Positions 24,833 through 35,681 of a stretch of DNA of 64,000 nt are shown here, one piece after another. The position numbers and the translations under genes are program-made. Each line of letters begins with the position of its first letter. Position 1 is the stretch's first letter. This DNA is from Beverwykella pulmonaria (Eukaryota; Ascomycota; Dothideomycetes; Pleosporales; Melanommataceae), in the NCBI GenBank assembly GCA_001599595.1, contig BCHH01000010.1, forward strand, positions 1,113,392-1,177,391. The letters are read 5' to 3'. Under the pieces are notes generated by a model. That model was not told where the DNA came from. It made no database searches and was given only the letters and a program-made list of their open reading frames with translations.

Positions 24833-26226
24833 ATGACTCCTGGCAACGACAAAAGCTCTGTTAAGCCCTCTCATGCACGGGATGGCACCAGTGCGCCAAA
24901 AGTTAATACTGGAGGCTTAAAAGGAAAGAAACCGACGCTGTTAGTCCAACAGTCTGCGCTTTTTGCAAGGCCACCTGCAAACTCACCCATATTTGTAAAA
25001 AGTGTGGGGTTGCCACCTACTGTACTCTCGATTGCTACCGTTCCGACTGGCATCGACACAAATTTTCCTGCAGCTTGGGAAGACCAACCGACGCCACGGA
25101 TTATTTGGTGCTCGCTTGTCACACAAATAAGTTTCCCCTCGAAGATGACGTTGCGAATAAGTATGGCTTTATGTACTTTGCTTCCGGGCATGATCGGTGG
25201 AGGCTCTTCAAGCTTTACCGCCAGCTTGTAGTCAACTGGGGCATTGGCGAGGACGAGCTGCGTAGTGCGGTAGAGCAGAACAGGCTTAAGGAGATGCTTA
25301 CATTTCGATGCTTGCAAACCAGGGACCCTGGCATTCTAAGAGACATGCAGTGGCTTAAGAGCGAGGAGGGATTTGGAACCAAAGGCAAGGGGCCGGGACT
25401 TGCCGCTATCTTCGAGGCGACTCAGAGGGAACTGTTAAGTCCTGACGAAAAAAAGGTGCCTATCGTCGAACTTCAGCCTCTGGAAAAGCGAAAGGCACTT
25501 GTCTTCTACGCCCAGATCCGCAATGGATTCATGCCAGATGTGGATGAGGACAACTGGATCTCATTGGGCTTTTGTACGGCTGCGGACCCCGAATCAGAAC
25601 AGCAAATCGTTTCCGCATATAGATCCCTTGTGGTGCGATGCTCGTTTGATGAGTTCTGGAATGCCATGTTGGAGTCTAAGATGGTGGAATTGTTTAGGAA
25701 ATATGGGCTTGCGGACCGAATCTTGCACATGCGCAATTTCAAGGACTTCATGGTCATTGTAAAGAGATGGCATCAGAGTGTGTGGGAGCTCAAGCGATTC
25801 ACACGCATGAACGTGGTTGATCCGTTCCGAGCCGTTGTGGTGGACTACGGATTCATGAACTGCGAGGATGCACGCCAACGGATGCAACTTCGAGGGATAT
25901 ACCATGAATACTTTGAAAAGGGAGAGGACGAGATGAGACTCCATGAGGCATGCGTTTCCGGAAAACTGGAGAGCTTCCTCGAGTCGGTTTTGGGAAGCCT
26001 TGCAGTGCGCCCAGACCTTCTTCGGAATCCTTATCCCTTGGAAAACAACCCTCTAATGGTCATGGTGACGGATTCTGTTATAATGTGCCCAGAGTCTGTT
26101 TTGGACCAGGTAAATGCTTTTGAGAGGGGTGATGGGAAGGAGGTAATCGTAATTCCGGATGCTGAGAACGAGGCGACGCTAAGATGGATTCACGATCGTG
26201 CTGCATTTCTAAGGACGGGACTGTGA
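24833..26226 (+). CDS. MYND zinc-finger protein, possibly the 3' part of the deaminase gene
   Basis: From 24915 the frame encodes a MYND finger, with pairs CAFCKATC, CKKCGVATYC, the C of TLDC and WHRHKFSC in the usual C4-C2HC order. About 370 residues without a known domain follow, ending at the stop at 26224-26226. A stop in this frame lies just upstream, so the finger must follow an intron or start in another exon. A GTAAGT donor at 24769 at the end of the deaminase frame joins in phase to an acceptor ending CTGGAG at 24914, giving a deaminase-MYND fusion of one gene. Alternatively a separate gene starts at the ATG at 24833 and splices within the next 80 nt. MYND fingers bind proline-rich peptides and recruit partners. 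A 61-nt gap between the stop and the ATG favours one transcript, but this is not settled. Confidence 0.75.
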
Positions 26227-28136
26227 AAGCGTTATAAATTTGGATCAGACGGCAAAGTTATCACGGAGTTTGAGTTGTAGCAAGGAAGTCTGTATTGGTT
26301 GGTATCCCTGATTTAGGAATTCCGTTGCGTGTCTTTACTTCAGCGAAAAGGGGAGGAAGCAGATTTCGCTACTAATCCATGACACGAGAATATCTGAACG
26401 TCTTTTCTGGAAAGAGCCCCAGGCAACTGTTTCCAGCCAACCTAACCTAACCTTGTCTAGGGTTACGGTTGCTTTCGTCAAGCTGGGCTACTGAGCACCA
26501 TTGTGACATGAAGCCGTGGGTTCGCACGGTAGAAGCGGCAAGAATCGAGAATTGTCTAGTGCGAAGACAATTTTGAAAAGCGAAGAGGAAGGCGATGTAG
26601 ATAGTAAATTACCCTTTTCACCTTCTGGTTTCCAAAAACAAATCTCCAAAACAATAATTTGCCCGCCGGTTTATAGCTTCGCGTTCAAACGGAAATCCTC
26701 GCGCCTCCTTGGCTCCTGCGTTGATGCGAAGCTTTCTTTACGAAGGTGGTTGCCATTGTACTGGTGGGGACCAAGATGGGCAGCCTTCAGCGGCGATCAC
26801 GAACAGATCAGACCTGGCACCCGAACAGGTACAAATCGATGATCCCAGCTGATATTGTCTTCGCCTGGTTGCTGCTAACCATTTCCGGCGCTTTAGGAAG
26901 TGGCTCACTCACGGATGCCTTGTTGACGCGGCAGCCAAGTTTTACGGTGAAGTGAAAAAGGCATCATGCAGCTTGAACAAAGGCAAGAAATACTGAACTA
27001 TGATATACGCATTGCTTCTAGCGTGTGCCTAACAGACGAGACTGGGCTTCATCGGTACCAGACCATGCCTGCTGAATCTTCAATTCTCACTTACCCTGCC
27101 TATGATTGCTATTCCCTACATATCCTAGCCCTGCATCTCTTATGTTGTTCTTCGTAATCAGCCATCGTGTCCACTTCATAAGCCTCGCTAACCGTAGTCT
27201 TCTAACCAACAAGCCAAAGGCGAGCGTGCGCGCGGATATAGTAGGGGCTGGGGACGCTGGGAGCGCGCTGGATACGCTGGGGCTGAGCCCATCCCCGGCC
27301 ATCACACCCATCAACATTAGTTGTGAACATGGGCTTTCCAGTTGCTCAAAGTCAAATTACCCCTCGTTTGTCTCAGCACACAGGGTGTCTCGCTACACAG
27401 GGATGTACATTAATACACCGCTCCATATATATGTTAGCATTAACTGATAGGGGTATGGATTAGGACTTGGCGCGGGAATACAGAAAGGAATGAGTTTGTA
27501 AAAAATTTCATTGACTCATGTACCAGGCGAAGGAGATGATGAGAATGATGAGATATGCAAAAATGCCTTGTTCAATTGTTTTATGATATCATACTCTGTG
27601 CTCTGGTTTGTGATACCTTCTAGTATGATGTAAACGATAGTGACGCCATGCCCCGTGCCCCCACCCCTTTCCCGTTTTCCTTCCCCGTTTGGTATGATTT
27701 GTATGACATGAGCGACATGAGCGGTATATGCAGGTTCCTCCCATAAAGTACAAAAGAGTGTCCCCTCCAAGCTGCTGGCTATGCAGCATAGCAAGATGTA
27801 AATGCTCGGGTGTGACCCGGCTTTCAGAAAACGACAGGTATCAGTCACGCCGCCAGGGTTATGTTTGATGCATTGTACAACGCAACAAACCGGACCAAGC
27901 CGACCGGCCGAAACCCCAGTGAAGAAGCGAAGAAATGGACAAGCCACAAAGAATCTAAAGAGGAGAAATAAACAACAGACACAAAATAATAATATTCACC
28001 AAGAAAGTAAGTTTAAGCTCCAACATTGCACAGACAGCACAAACTGTCCTGTGCATACTAATCGACCAGATGTTGTCGAAACATCTTACATGTCTTCCAA
28101 AGACATGCGTCAATCAATACAATGGGTAATGAGTGC
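26227..28136. other. Intergenic, no gene recognised
   Basis: About 1.9 kb between convergent genes. ORFs up to 143 codons occur on both strands but none shows a motif. No repeat or inverted-repeat structure was noted. Confidence 0.45.
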
Positions 28137-29126
28137 TTAGCAAGACGGCTCAGCGAGTGGGTACTCGCCATCGCCTTCGACGACCTCAGGCCCGGGGTTC
28201 GGGAACTTGAGCTCCGTGGTATCACCCTCAGAGTGACACGAGGCAGTCGAGAAGTCGATATCGAGCAGCATGTCGGGGCGGGAGTTGAAAGCGACAGCCT
28301 CGGCGCGACGAACAGGGGCCTTCAGTTTCTCTGCGTTGTGCAGGCTGCGGCGGTGGAGTTGGAGGGCCTTGCGCTCGACGAGGTGGCGCTTGGTCTTGGG
28401 TGAGTCGCACTGGCAGCTGCATGAGGAGGTCCACTCTTTGCTGGGGCACTCGCAAGTACAGCCTTCGAGGGTGTACTGGGCCGGCTGTTTGGGCGCGGTG
28501 TAATCGGGAGATCCGGTTTGGGTGGGTGCTGGAGCTTCGACGGGAGTGGTGGTCGTTGGTGGTGCAGGAGCCTGGCCGTTACCGCCGGTGATGGTGACTG
28601 CCGCGCAATTCATATTGAATTCTTTCTCTCTGTTCACCCACGTCCATGCGAAGACGACATCGCCAGCAGGGATATCGGCTGGGACAGTGAAGTCGAAAGA
28701 TTGAGTGCTGGGGTCCTCGCCGCCGTGGCGAAGAGGGCAGTTGCCTTGCCATGTAGTTGCTACCTTGAATGTCTTGCCCTTGTCGACAGAGAAGCCGACT
28801 TGACAGCTGCCACCGTAGTGGTTGCCGCCCTCGGGGTTGAATGTGGGTGTGTTGATGGCGGCGCCGGAAAGTGTGAAGTTGGCCTTTTGTCCTGCGGCCC
28901 AGGTTGCAACAGGCTTGCCCTCATCCGTGTCCAAGAGACCCAAATGACCCTTGCAAGGACCGGGAGCCTCCTTCCCACAGCATCCGTATGGGTAGTTGAG
29001 CAATGGGTCGGCGTCGCCTTGGGTATTGGGGTTGTTGTCGCCTTTGAGAGTGGGTGGGAAAAAGAGATGCATGTGCGCCGTCGCAGCACTTGCGAGCGCG
29101 AGAAGTGAAAAAGCCTTGGTGTACAT
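28137..29126 (-). CDS. Secreted AA11-like lytic polysaccharide monooxygenase
   Basis: A single-exon gene of 329 residues. A signal peptide (MYTKAFSLLALASAATA) ends just before HMHLFFPP. Cleavage there would expose an N-terminal histidine, the first half of the copper 'histidine brace'. Further family marks are PCKGHL, HYGGSCQVGFSVDKGKTF and NCPLRHGG, the last two following the order of AA11-type enzymes that oxidatively cut chitin. The second brace histidine is probably in NHYGGSCQ or NCPLRHGG; I cannot decide. After residue 190 comes a Pro/Thr linker, then a cysteine-rich patch (GCTCECPSKEW, CSCQC) and a basic tail. The tail is not a known carbohydrate-binding module. It probably acts outside the cell. 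Confidence 0.78.
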   Translation of the reverse strand: MYTKAFSLLALASAATAHMHLFFPPTLKGDNNPNTQGDADPLLNYPYGCCGKEAPGPCKGHLGLLDTDEGKPVATWAAGQKANFTLSGAAINTPTFNPEGGNHYGGSCQVGFSVDKGKTFKVATTWQGNCPLRHGGEDPSTQSFDFTVPADIPAGDVVFAWTWVNREKEFNMNCAAVTITGGNGQAPAPPTTTTPVEAPAPTQTGSPDYTAPKQPAQYTLEGCTCECPSKEWTSSCSCQCDSPKTKRHLVERKALQLHRRSLHNAEKLKAPVRRAEAVAFNSRPDMLLDIDFSTASCHSEGDTTELKFPNPGPEVVEGDGEYPLAEPSC

Positions 29127-31278
29127 GTTGAAAGGATTCTTTTTTTTTTACTCTTGGAAATGTGTCAATCAATGACTAAAAAGTGTAATGAGGGATTCTG
29201 AAAGGACCGAGAAAGAAGTGAATGCAGGCTTTAAAGCCCAAGAAGAAAAACAAGTGTCGCAGAGGCTCCTGTTTGTGCGTGTTGTGCGGACCGACAATGC
29301 GCGCAATCAAGTTGACGGGTAAAGTATCCTCCAGGGAGTGGACGCACAATGCAGTCGAATAGAGGACAGTTGCAGTAGCAGAGGCTAGAAGGAGAAAAAC
29401 GGCCCTGCGTTTTGAGAACGGCGGACAAGGGAGTGAATGTGGGCAACGAAAGTGAGTTAGACGGAGTATTGTTTACAACAAGGGCGCCCGCCTGTCTTAT
29501 AAGAGGCGAGCCGCACACCCCCTTTGCAACTTGTGATGGTAGGATGAAGGGTGACTGCGTGCCTCAGCCATCGTGCTCCTCACAGGCTCTTTGTGGTGAG
29601 GCTCGTTGATCGACCCTAGCGTGCCTGTGCCGCAGCCAATGTCCGTCGAGCATCGCGCTAGGCGCCTGCAGGAACGGAGCAGGGGCGAGGTTTGAAACGG
29701 CAGCAGATGGCGAATGGCAGATGCGGATGACCACTCGGCTGCCTGTTGCGGCCTGGATGTTTCGTTTCCTGCGATTTCTGGGGTTGCGAGATTCGCTATT
29801 TGTGTTTCAGCCCTTGCTGTGAGCAGCCTAGACCAGCGCTTGTTTCCGACGCGCTGCCCAGAGATGCGGGAGAAAAGGCTTTTTGGCAAACGCAACTCGC
29901 TGGCTCGCCCGGCGGGCCCGTCGCAGGTCCCAGCGCGGCGACTCTTCAGCTCGCAACGGAGTCTTGGGCGCTGGCGATGGCGATGCGCGCAGGAGAGGAT
30001 AGAATGGGCTGTTTCCACCCGGCGCTGCTTGTTGCTCCGGCGTTGCGGTATGCCTAATCGATAGGGACTTTGGCCTCGCTTGCGCCTTCCTTGCTGCTGC
30101 TGCTGCACCTCAATTAGCTTTCAAGCATGCCGGCCCGCCAACATCAGCCTTCATCAAAACACCACTCAAAATATCTTCGTTTGCACTGAATATATTAGTA
30201 TTGCAGCTGTCGCACGAGAAGGCCACGTTTGTTGGTTATCCCATACGTCTCTTGCGACAGGCTTGGCCCCAGTGCCATCTTCATACAACCTCGCATCTCT
30301 CAACGGAGTCGGCGTCTTGTGTGAGCAACTCTTGCCTGTATGCCTTGCGAGTGAAGCGGCGTAGCATTTACAGTTTTCGCCCGGCGTGGCTGTTCCTGTT
30401 CCTATCCGGAGGTCAGAGCGGCGTTGTACGTCATTTGCTGGAGTGTCCGGTGTAGCCTTTACAACCCCGAGCACTTACACCACAACATCATACGGACAAT
30501 TCTTTTCGCCAAGTGAAGTTGGCTTATCGATTGTCCGCTGCAACATCCTCAATCCCTGTGGCGTCTGCCAGAGCTGTAGGTCTTAACTGAGGGGACCTGT
30601 ACCTCGATTCAGCCTTTTCTTCCATATGGTCACCCTCTTTCGGAAATACCATATTTTCAATCGGGAATGCGGTCTGCTCTTCCCTAGTCACTCTTCTTAT
30701 TTCATTAATTTCCGCTTAAACAGAATTCCACCACTTTAATTCGCCCGTCTCACGCGCCTCCAATAGCGACTATTAATTATTCTAAATCAGGGTGCGGCAA
30801 AGGTGTTGTATAACGCTAAGGCAAATTACACGGTCCAGGCCGTCTGTTTCAAGACCAAAAACAATTTCTGACCTGTTATCTGTCCCGCGTACCAAGGTGC
30901 ATTTTGCGGCCCGCCAAGTTAACATCCCTGGCGTTTGCTCCCCCGGATCCTCAATGTGACCCCTCATTTTTGTTGAAACCATTCTGGCCCCCTATAGGTC
31001 ATTATATCTTACAGAATTTAAGATAGTTAATGTAGCTATCAATTAAGCCCTTTATCTAACGCCTATACGTGCACTTTAACGGCAAGAAGCAGCTAACGTT
31101 AAGTAGCTACAGGAGGTGTAATAAAATGCAATAGTATACAGAGAGTATAGATATTGTTTTCCCTTTAGAGTTCTCTACATTTTTAAGATTTGTGGCTCTT
31201 GTAGCTGTCTAGGACTATGTGGAGACCTCGTCAGATGCCTTCGCTTATTCCGGCGACCATCATACCGTGTATATAGAC
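29127..31278. other. Long non-coding stretch, partly GC-rich
   Basis: 29630-30110 is GC-rich and has overlapping ORFs of 90-200 codons on both strands with no motif, so they are read as composition effects. From 30650 on the sequence turns AT-rich with short ORFs. The left end should hold the LPMO promoter. Confidence 0.4.
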
Positions 31279-31644
31279 TCACTGCCGAGCCACCTCAACT
31301 CGGCACCTAGTTACCTTGTAATACAACCCGCTTTCAGCTCTTTGTTCAAATAGCTGCCCGTCACAGACTAGTAGCTGGCGCGTGCCTACTCTGCTCGCGA
31401 TAATCCAGATTGCAGAGGCTTCACAGCCACCTCGAAGTTGACTCTTATGCTCTACCTGATACCGAAGGTGACGAGGATCAAGTCTCTCGCTGTTATGCCA
31501 GATGTGCTCCTGATCGATCTTGAACTTTACACCAGTGTTGACAAGCTGATCGGCTGGGAATTTGTATGAGGAGAATAGCGATGGCGAGTTCAAGGGCGTT
31601 TCAAAGAGCGGCGGTGAAGGCGATGAAGGTGACGACTATACTGG
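31279..31644 (-). other. Orphan exon-like open segment
   Basis: A Ser/Pro-rich start (SSPSSPSPPLFETP) runs into about 100 residues with normal-looking composition (PADQLVNTGVKFKIDQEHIW, then GGCEASAIWIIASRVGTRQL) and ends in TAG. No ATG precedes it; a TATAG that could be a splice acceptor lies at the 5' edge. I do not recognise a family. It may be the last exon of a lost gene or of one whose upstream exons I could not find in 31645-31900. Confidence 0.35.
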
Positions 31645-33087
31645 GGTGGTAGAGGCAGAGGCACGTGCGAGCTACTTGAACACCTCTTTGTCTTTGCCGC
31701 TGCTTGTAGCTTGAGAGACAGAATGACGTTGAGAAGAACATATGAACCGGTCTATTATTGCTTGATTAATTACTAATAAGATAGTGAAGAGAATTTGGTC
31801 CAATTGTGCGCAGAAAACTCTGTTTGTTACACCGTCGAAACCACTGATACACAACGCCCAATACCTAGCTTAAACAGTGCTTGAAAACAAGTCCTCGCAT
31901 ACATGATCCTTCTGCCAACGCTGAATGCTATGGACGACAATATCCTGCTTGAAAAAAAGTGTCTTGCCACATAGGATTCCTCTTCTATCTATGGACACTG
32001 TGGACGCGATGAATGCTCAAAACTTGCGTTGGCACGCATTTCTTAATATCAAGGGCATTACCAGCTTGTCCGCAACTATCTTTTACGGGGTGGAGTCTGA
32101 AAAACAAGGGCGACGTACTACATCCTTACATCCACTCTACTCCTACAAGTTTGAGCACCACCGCCATTCAAAGGGGGTTCACCTATGTCAATGCAAAGCC
32201 ATCATTGAGGCAGGGAAAGCTCTTCCTGTGATTTGACAGGCAATGGCATAGACGAGGCTACGGAAAGGGCAATATGTCAGCCGATGCTACAATTGTGTGC
32301 CTTGTTAGTACTCCCGAAGTCCTGTTCTCTGCTTCTGTCCAAGGTTGTTTACAAAGTGCAGAGATATCCTCACCAAAAGAATCCATCGAGTTTTCTCTCG
32401 ATCTAGTTAATCTAGGTCTTCTTAGTGGTACTAGGGATGAAATAACTCAAGTTCTACGTCGAACCACACCTCCACCTCTACCTCCATCCCATTCCTCGCC
32501 TATCCAGGTTACAAAACTATGACAATGTGATACAATAGCCTGAAAACCTTCTATCCGAATTGAGAACGCTTGTTGAGAAGCATTACGTGTTTCTGACAAA
32601 TATTGCCGAAAATGGACAAATGCAGAGCATCACTCAGCTAGATCCTGAATTTCGCCAGAGGCGCAACACCTGGTGGTTCGTTACAGGCACCAGTACCAGT
32701 AGTTCGTCACAGGCACCAGTACTAGTAGTTCATTGCAGGCACAGCACCAGTGGTTCATCGTAGGCGCCAAACCGTTCGCCTGACAGCCCAAGCGGCCTTC
32801 TAGGATTTACCCGAGCCCTCACAAACTCTCCTTGTGAATCTTGATGGTACTCATTTCCCGAAGTATCATCTTCTAGACTTGAGTCTAGTGTCAATATGTT
32901 TGTAAATGGGAAGCCCTTGATCGCGCTCCCTGACAAAGATGCAGTAGGGGCATATGTTGATAGTTATCCAAAGAAGACGTTGAGATGGGCAGTGTTGGAA
33001 AACAAGGTCAAATCACAATGCAGAAGAGGAATGGGAAGCAGAAAGGCAATTATTTAGAGGGGTGTTATAACGTTGAAATAACGAGTT
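31645..33087. other. Intergenic with a 3 x 26-bp repeat at 32684-32760
   Basis: Three imperfect copies of CAGGCACCAGTACYAGTAGTTC plus spacer occupy 32684-32709, 32710-32735 and 32736-32760. ORFs in the rest are short and without motif. Confidence 0.5.
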
Positions 33088-34497
33088 CTATATGCGCGCA
33101 GATGATGTCGAATTAGCAAAACATTGATCCCAGTGTCCTCCACTTCGCGCGAAAGACTGGCTCTCCACAAAGTTACTCAACGTACACCTCCCAACCTTAT
33201 CTCCACCACAAAAATCCAACGGTATGACGCGGTCGTTGATGATGACTCGTACGAATTCCTCCTCCTCCCCGTCGCAAGTCAATTTCTCCACATACATCCT
33301 AGCGGCAAATGGCACAGTCCACGCCGCTGAGAATCCACTCGTCACGTTTGTGCCTTGGATGGTCGAGTTGGACAGCGGCATTGTGTTATTGTAGAGTCCG
33401 AGAGCCGCAAAGATGCCAGTCATGTCGTTGTCGTGGCTGAAGTCGGCATAGACTTTACGGTCCAGAGGGAACGTCTTTGGGTCAGAATCAAGTGTCATAT
33501 TTGTATTGGTGTTATCCTGGACTGGGGTTTGCGTTAGTCGAGCTAGAAGCTCGTTGACGTATCCAACGCCCTGAGTCGGGCCAAGCGGGTTACCATTTCC
33601 ATAACTGTAGTATTTTCCAAGACTCTCATAGTAGTCGTATTGGTGCCATTCATCAACCGTGAACAATTTACAGAATGGCGATACGGCTGCTGTTGGCGAA
33701 GTGAGGGTGTCGAAGGGGCACATATCCATAAGATATACGGTAGCTGTGACGCTTAGGTTGGTTCCCAGTTTGGCGTTGATGCGGGCCTGGATTGGTGGAA
33801 CAAACTTGGACATCCAGATATCTTGAGCGCTGTCACCGACTTTGCTGATAGGACCATCCTCGAACGCAGTGCAGATGTCGTGGGACAGGGTGTTGTTGAT
33901 GCCTGCACCTTCCGGGATAGTAACGTCGATAGTTTCGGGAGCCGATTGTTCTGCAGCTTCAGCATATCCCTGAAGCCACTTATTTGCTGACTCCACTACA
34001 CGGTCTTGGCCGGAGGAGCGCACGAAAGGCGGCTTCTCAGCGACTAGTTTCGAGTACCGTTTGTAGAAATGTGCCCCTGAGTTGACCATCTCTTGTCGCC
34101 CAACGTCTGTCAACTGGTCGGCCCCAAGTGTGTAGTTGTAGTCCTTCAGAAATGCAAATTCATCGGGATAGGCCGTGCTAGTCGTCTGAATCTGCGCAAT
34201 CATCAGGCGGTATGCCATGGACTTGCCCAACGTGGGGTCGCGACCGCCATGGCGTGAGAGGACAGAGGCGAAGTTCACGGAGCAGCCCTTCGGGGGCACA
34301 ACATCGATCTCGGAGGGGACTGAGAACCAGAGCGAGTACTGGCCCCAGAAATGGGTGATTTCAGGACTACACCGGTAGCCTTCGTAAACCGAGTCGCAGG
34401 ATTTGTTGGTCGAGGCTGCGAGCAGAACGCTGGGGAAGATCAACAAGGTGTACAAGAGAGCCGCGCAGGGGCGGGACAAGCTACCTAGCGAATTCAT
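33088..34497 (-). CDS. Secreted phytase-type histidine acid phosphatase
   Basis: A single exon of 469 residues with a signal peptide (ALLYTLLIFPSVLLAAST). The mature part begins CDSVYEGYRCSPEITHFWGQ, as in fungal PhyA-like 3-phytases. The catalytic loop reads LSRHGGRDPT, matching RHGxRxP with the nucleophilic histidine, and the acid/base pair appears as FSHDNDMTG (HD). N-glycosylation sequons are frequent. Conserved cysteines lie at CDSVY, GYRC, GCSVN, DICT, MCPF, PFCK, TCDG, DFCGG and GRCT, fitting disulfide pairing of the family. The enzyme should release phosphate from phytate or other organic phosphates outside the cell. The usual alanine in RHGARYP is glycine here and the tyrosine is aspartate, so substrate preference may differ. 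Confidence 0.9.
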   Translation of the reverse strand: MNSLGSLSRPCAALLYTLLIFPSVLLAASTNKSCDSVYEGYRCSPEITHFWGQYSLWFSVPSEIDVVPPKGCSVNFASVLSRHGGRDPTLGKSMAYRLMIAQIQTTSTAYPDEFAFLKDYNYTLGADQLTDVGRQEMVNSGAHFYKRYSKLVAEKPPFVRSSGQDRVVESANKWLQGYAEAAEQSAPETIDVTIPEGAGINNTLSHDICTAFEDGPISKVGDSAQDIWMSKFVPPIQARINAKLGTNLSVTATVYLMDMCPFDTLTSPTAAVSPFCKLFTVDEWHQYDYYESLGKYYSYGNGNPLGPTQGVGYVNELLARLTQTPVQDNTNTNMTLDSDPKTFPLDRKVYADFSHDNDMTGIFAALGLYNNTMPLSNSTIQGTNVTSGFSAAWTVPFAARMYVEKLTCDGEEEEFVRVIINDRVIPLDFCGGDKVGRCTLSNFVESQSFARSGGHWDQCFANSTSSARI

Positions 34498-35681
34498 AGA
34501 GACCGAACAGGCCAGCGACTGCGCAAAGAGTAGCCGTGTAGTAGAAGATGCGCGAGTGCGTGGTAAAACGGCGCTTCGAGGGCGACGCAGGTTCTCTCTC
34601 GCTCAGGGGAAGACGAGAGTATTCCTGCGAGCGACGACCCTTTATTCTATTCCATGCACCGGCCATTGCGCCGCTTTGCAGGCCCGGAAGTTGCTTAGCG
34701 ACGACGCAGAAGTCGGAGGTTGAGGGTCTTCATGAGTTAGCGCCGCCCGTGACGAGGTCCCGCATGCCTTGGCAAGATCGGCCGGGCAATCAAAAGAATG
34801 GCTGGGGGCACGTGATTCACAACATGACACGTGCAGCGCAGAAGCATGTACCGACGGAGGCGTGGAGAGGGAAAGGGATTTGGACGACGGCAACGCTCGG
34901 GATGGAAGAGGGTTAATGCGGACGTTTGTTGCCAAGAAAAAAAACGGGATGCGCTAAGCCTTGCGAAAAGCTTGAATGTAACCTCACGTTGTTGAAACAC
35001 CCTCATGAGCATTTGTCACTCGACTTTCACACCATGTCGCAGAATTAAATAGCTCGAGACGAAAAAACTAGGGCTGACTGGGTAGGATGCCTGGCCGGGC
35101 CGACATCAGGTACGCTTCTATATCGGATAGCCAGCTAGACCCTGCCAACCACCGCGTTCATCACGAAACCATCTTGGACTCAACCTTCGAGCTCACGAGC
35201 GAGGATGGAGACAATGAGATGCAGGCTATGCTTGGAGAGAGATCTTCAGGGTCCCTCGATTCGGTACGTTATCGCTCTTAAGACTTGGGGTCTGAAATAT
35301 TAGACTTTCATACACTTTCAACCTATTTTTCTCATCTCTTCTCTAAGACGGATGTTGGCAAAGAAGTGGCCTGAAAAGGCATACATACGCGGCCGTCGTG
35401 TCCGTGGAGAGCCTCAATTTCTCAAAGTACAGGACCTTCCTTTCGCGGAATAGCGAGTGTCGTTGAGCAAATGTAGCCTATCAGGATTGCTGTACGGGCC
35501 GATGACGTCTTCTAGTTCTCCGCTATTTGGTCAGCTTTCAGAGTTCATCATCCGATGCTCATGCGCTCTTTCTCGCGTCTATGGTCTATTAAAACCCCAT
35601 CGAATTCCCCCTTCATCCCATCATTTCACATCTCTTGTCTCCTCCCTCCTAATTGATACCTCTCGGGCCTCCTTTTTAACT
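34498..35681 (+). other. Divergent promoter region with a possible short coding exon at 35087
   Basis: This lies between the divergently transcribed phytase and permease genes. At 35087 an ATG opens MPGRADIRYASISDSQLDP and runs about 60 codons to a good donor (TCG|GTACGT near 35265). Joining to an acceptor CTCTAAG near 35347 gives only TDVGKEVA before TGA. Composition looks coding and not random, so it may be a truncated gene or a small protein. The rest is promoter-like: a CT-rich stretch just before the permease start. Confidence 0.35.

Noticed and set aside
28122..29108. Plus-strand ORFs over the LPMO gene
   Set aside because: These are antisense shadows of a GC-rich gene and have no motif.
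29497..30108. 203-codon minus-strand ORF
   Set aside because: Composition is Arg/Ser-rich and there are equally long frames on the other strand; no motif or splice site.
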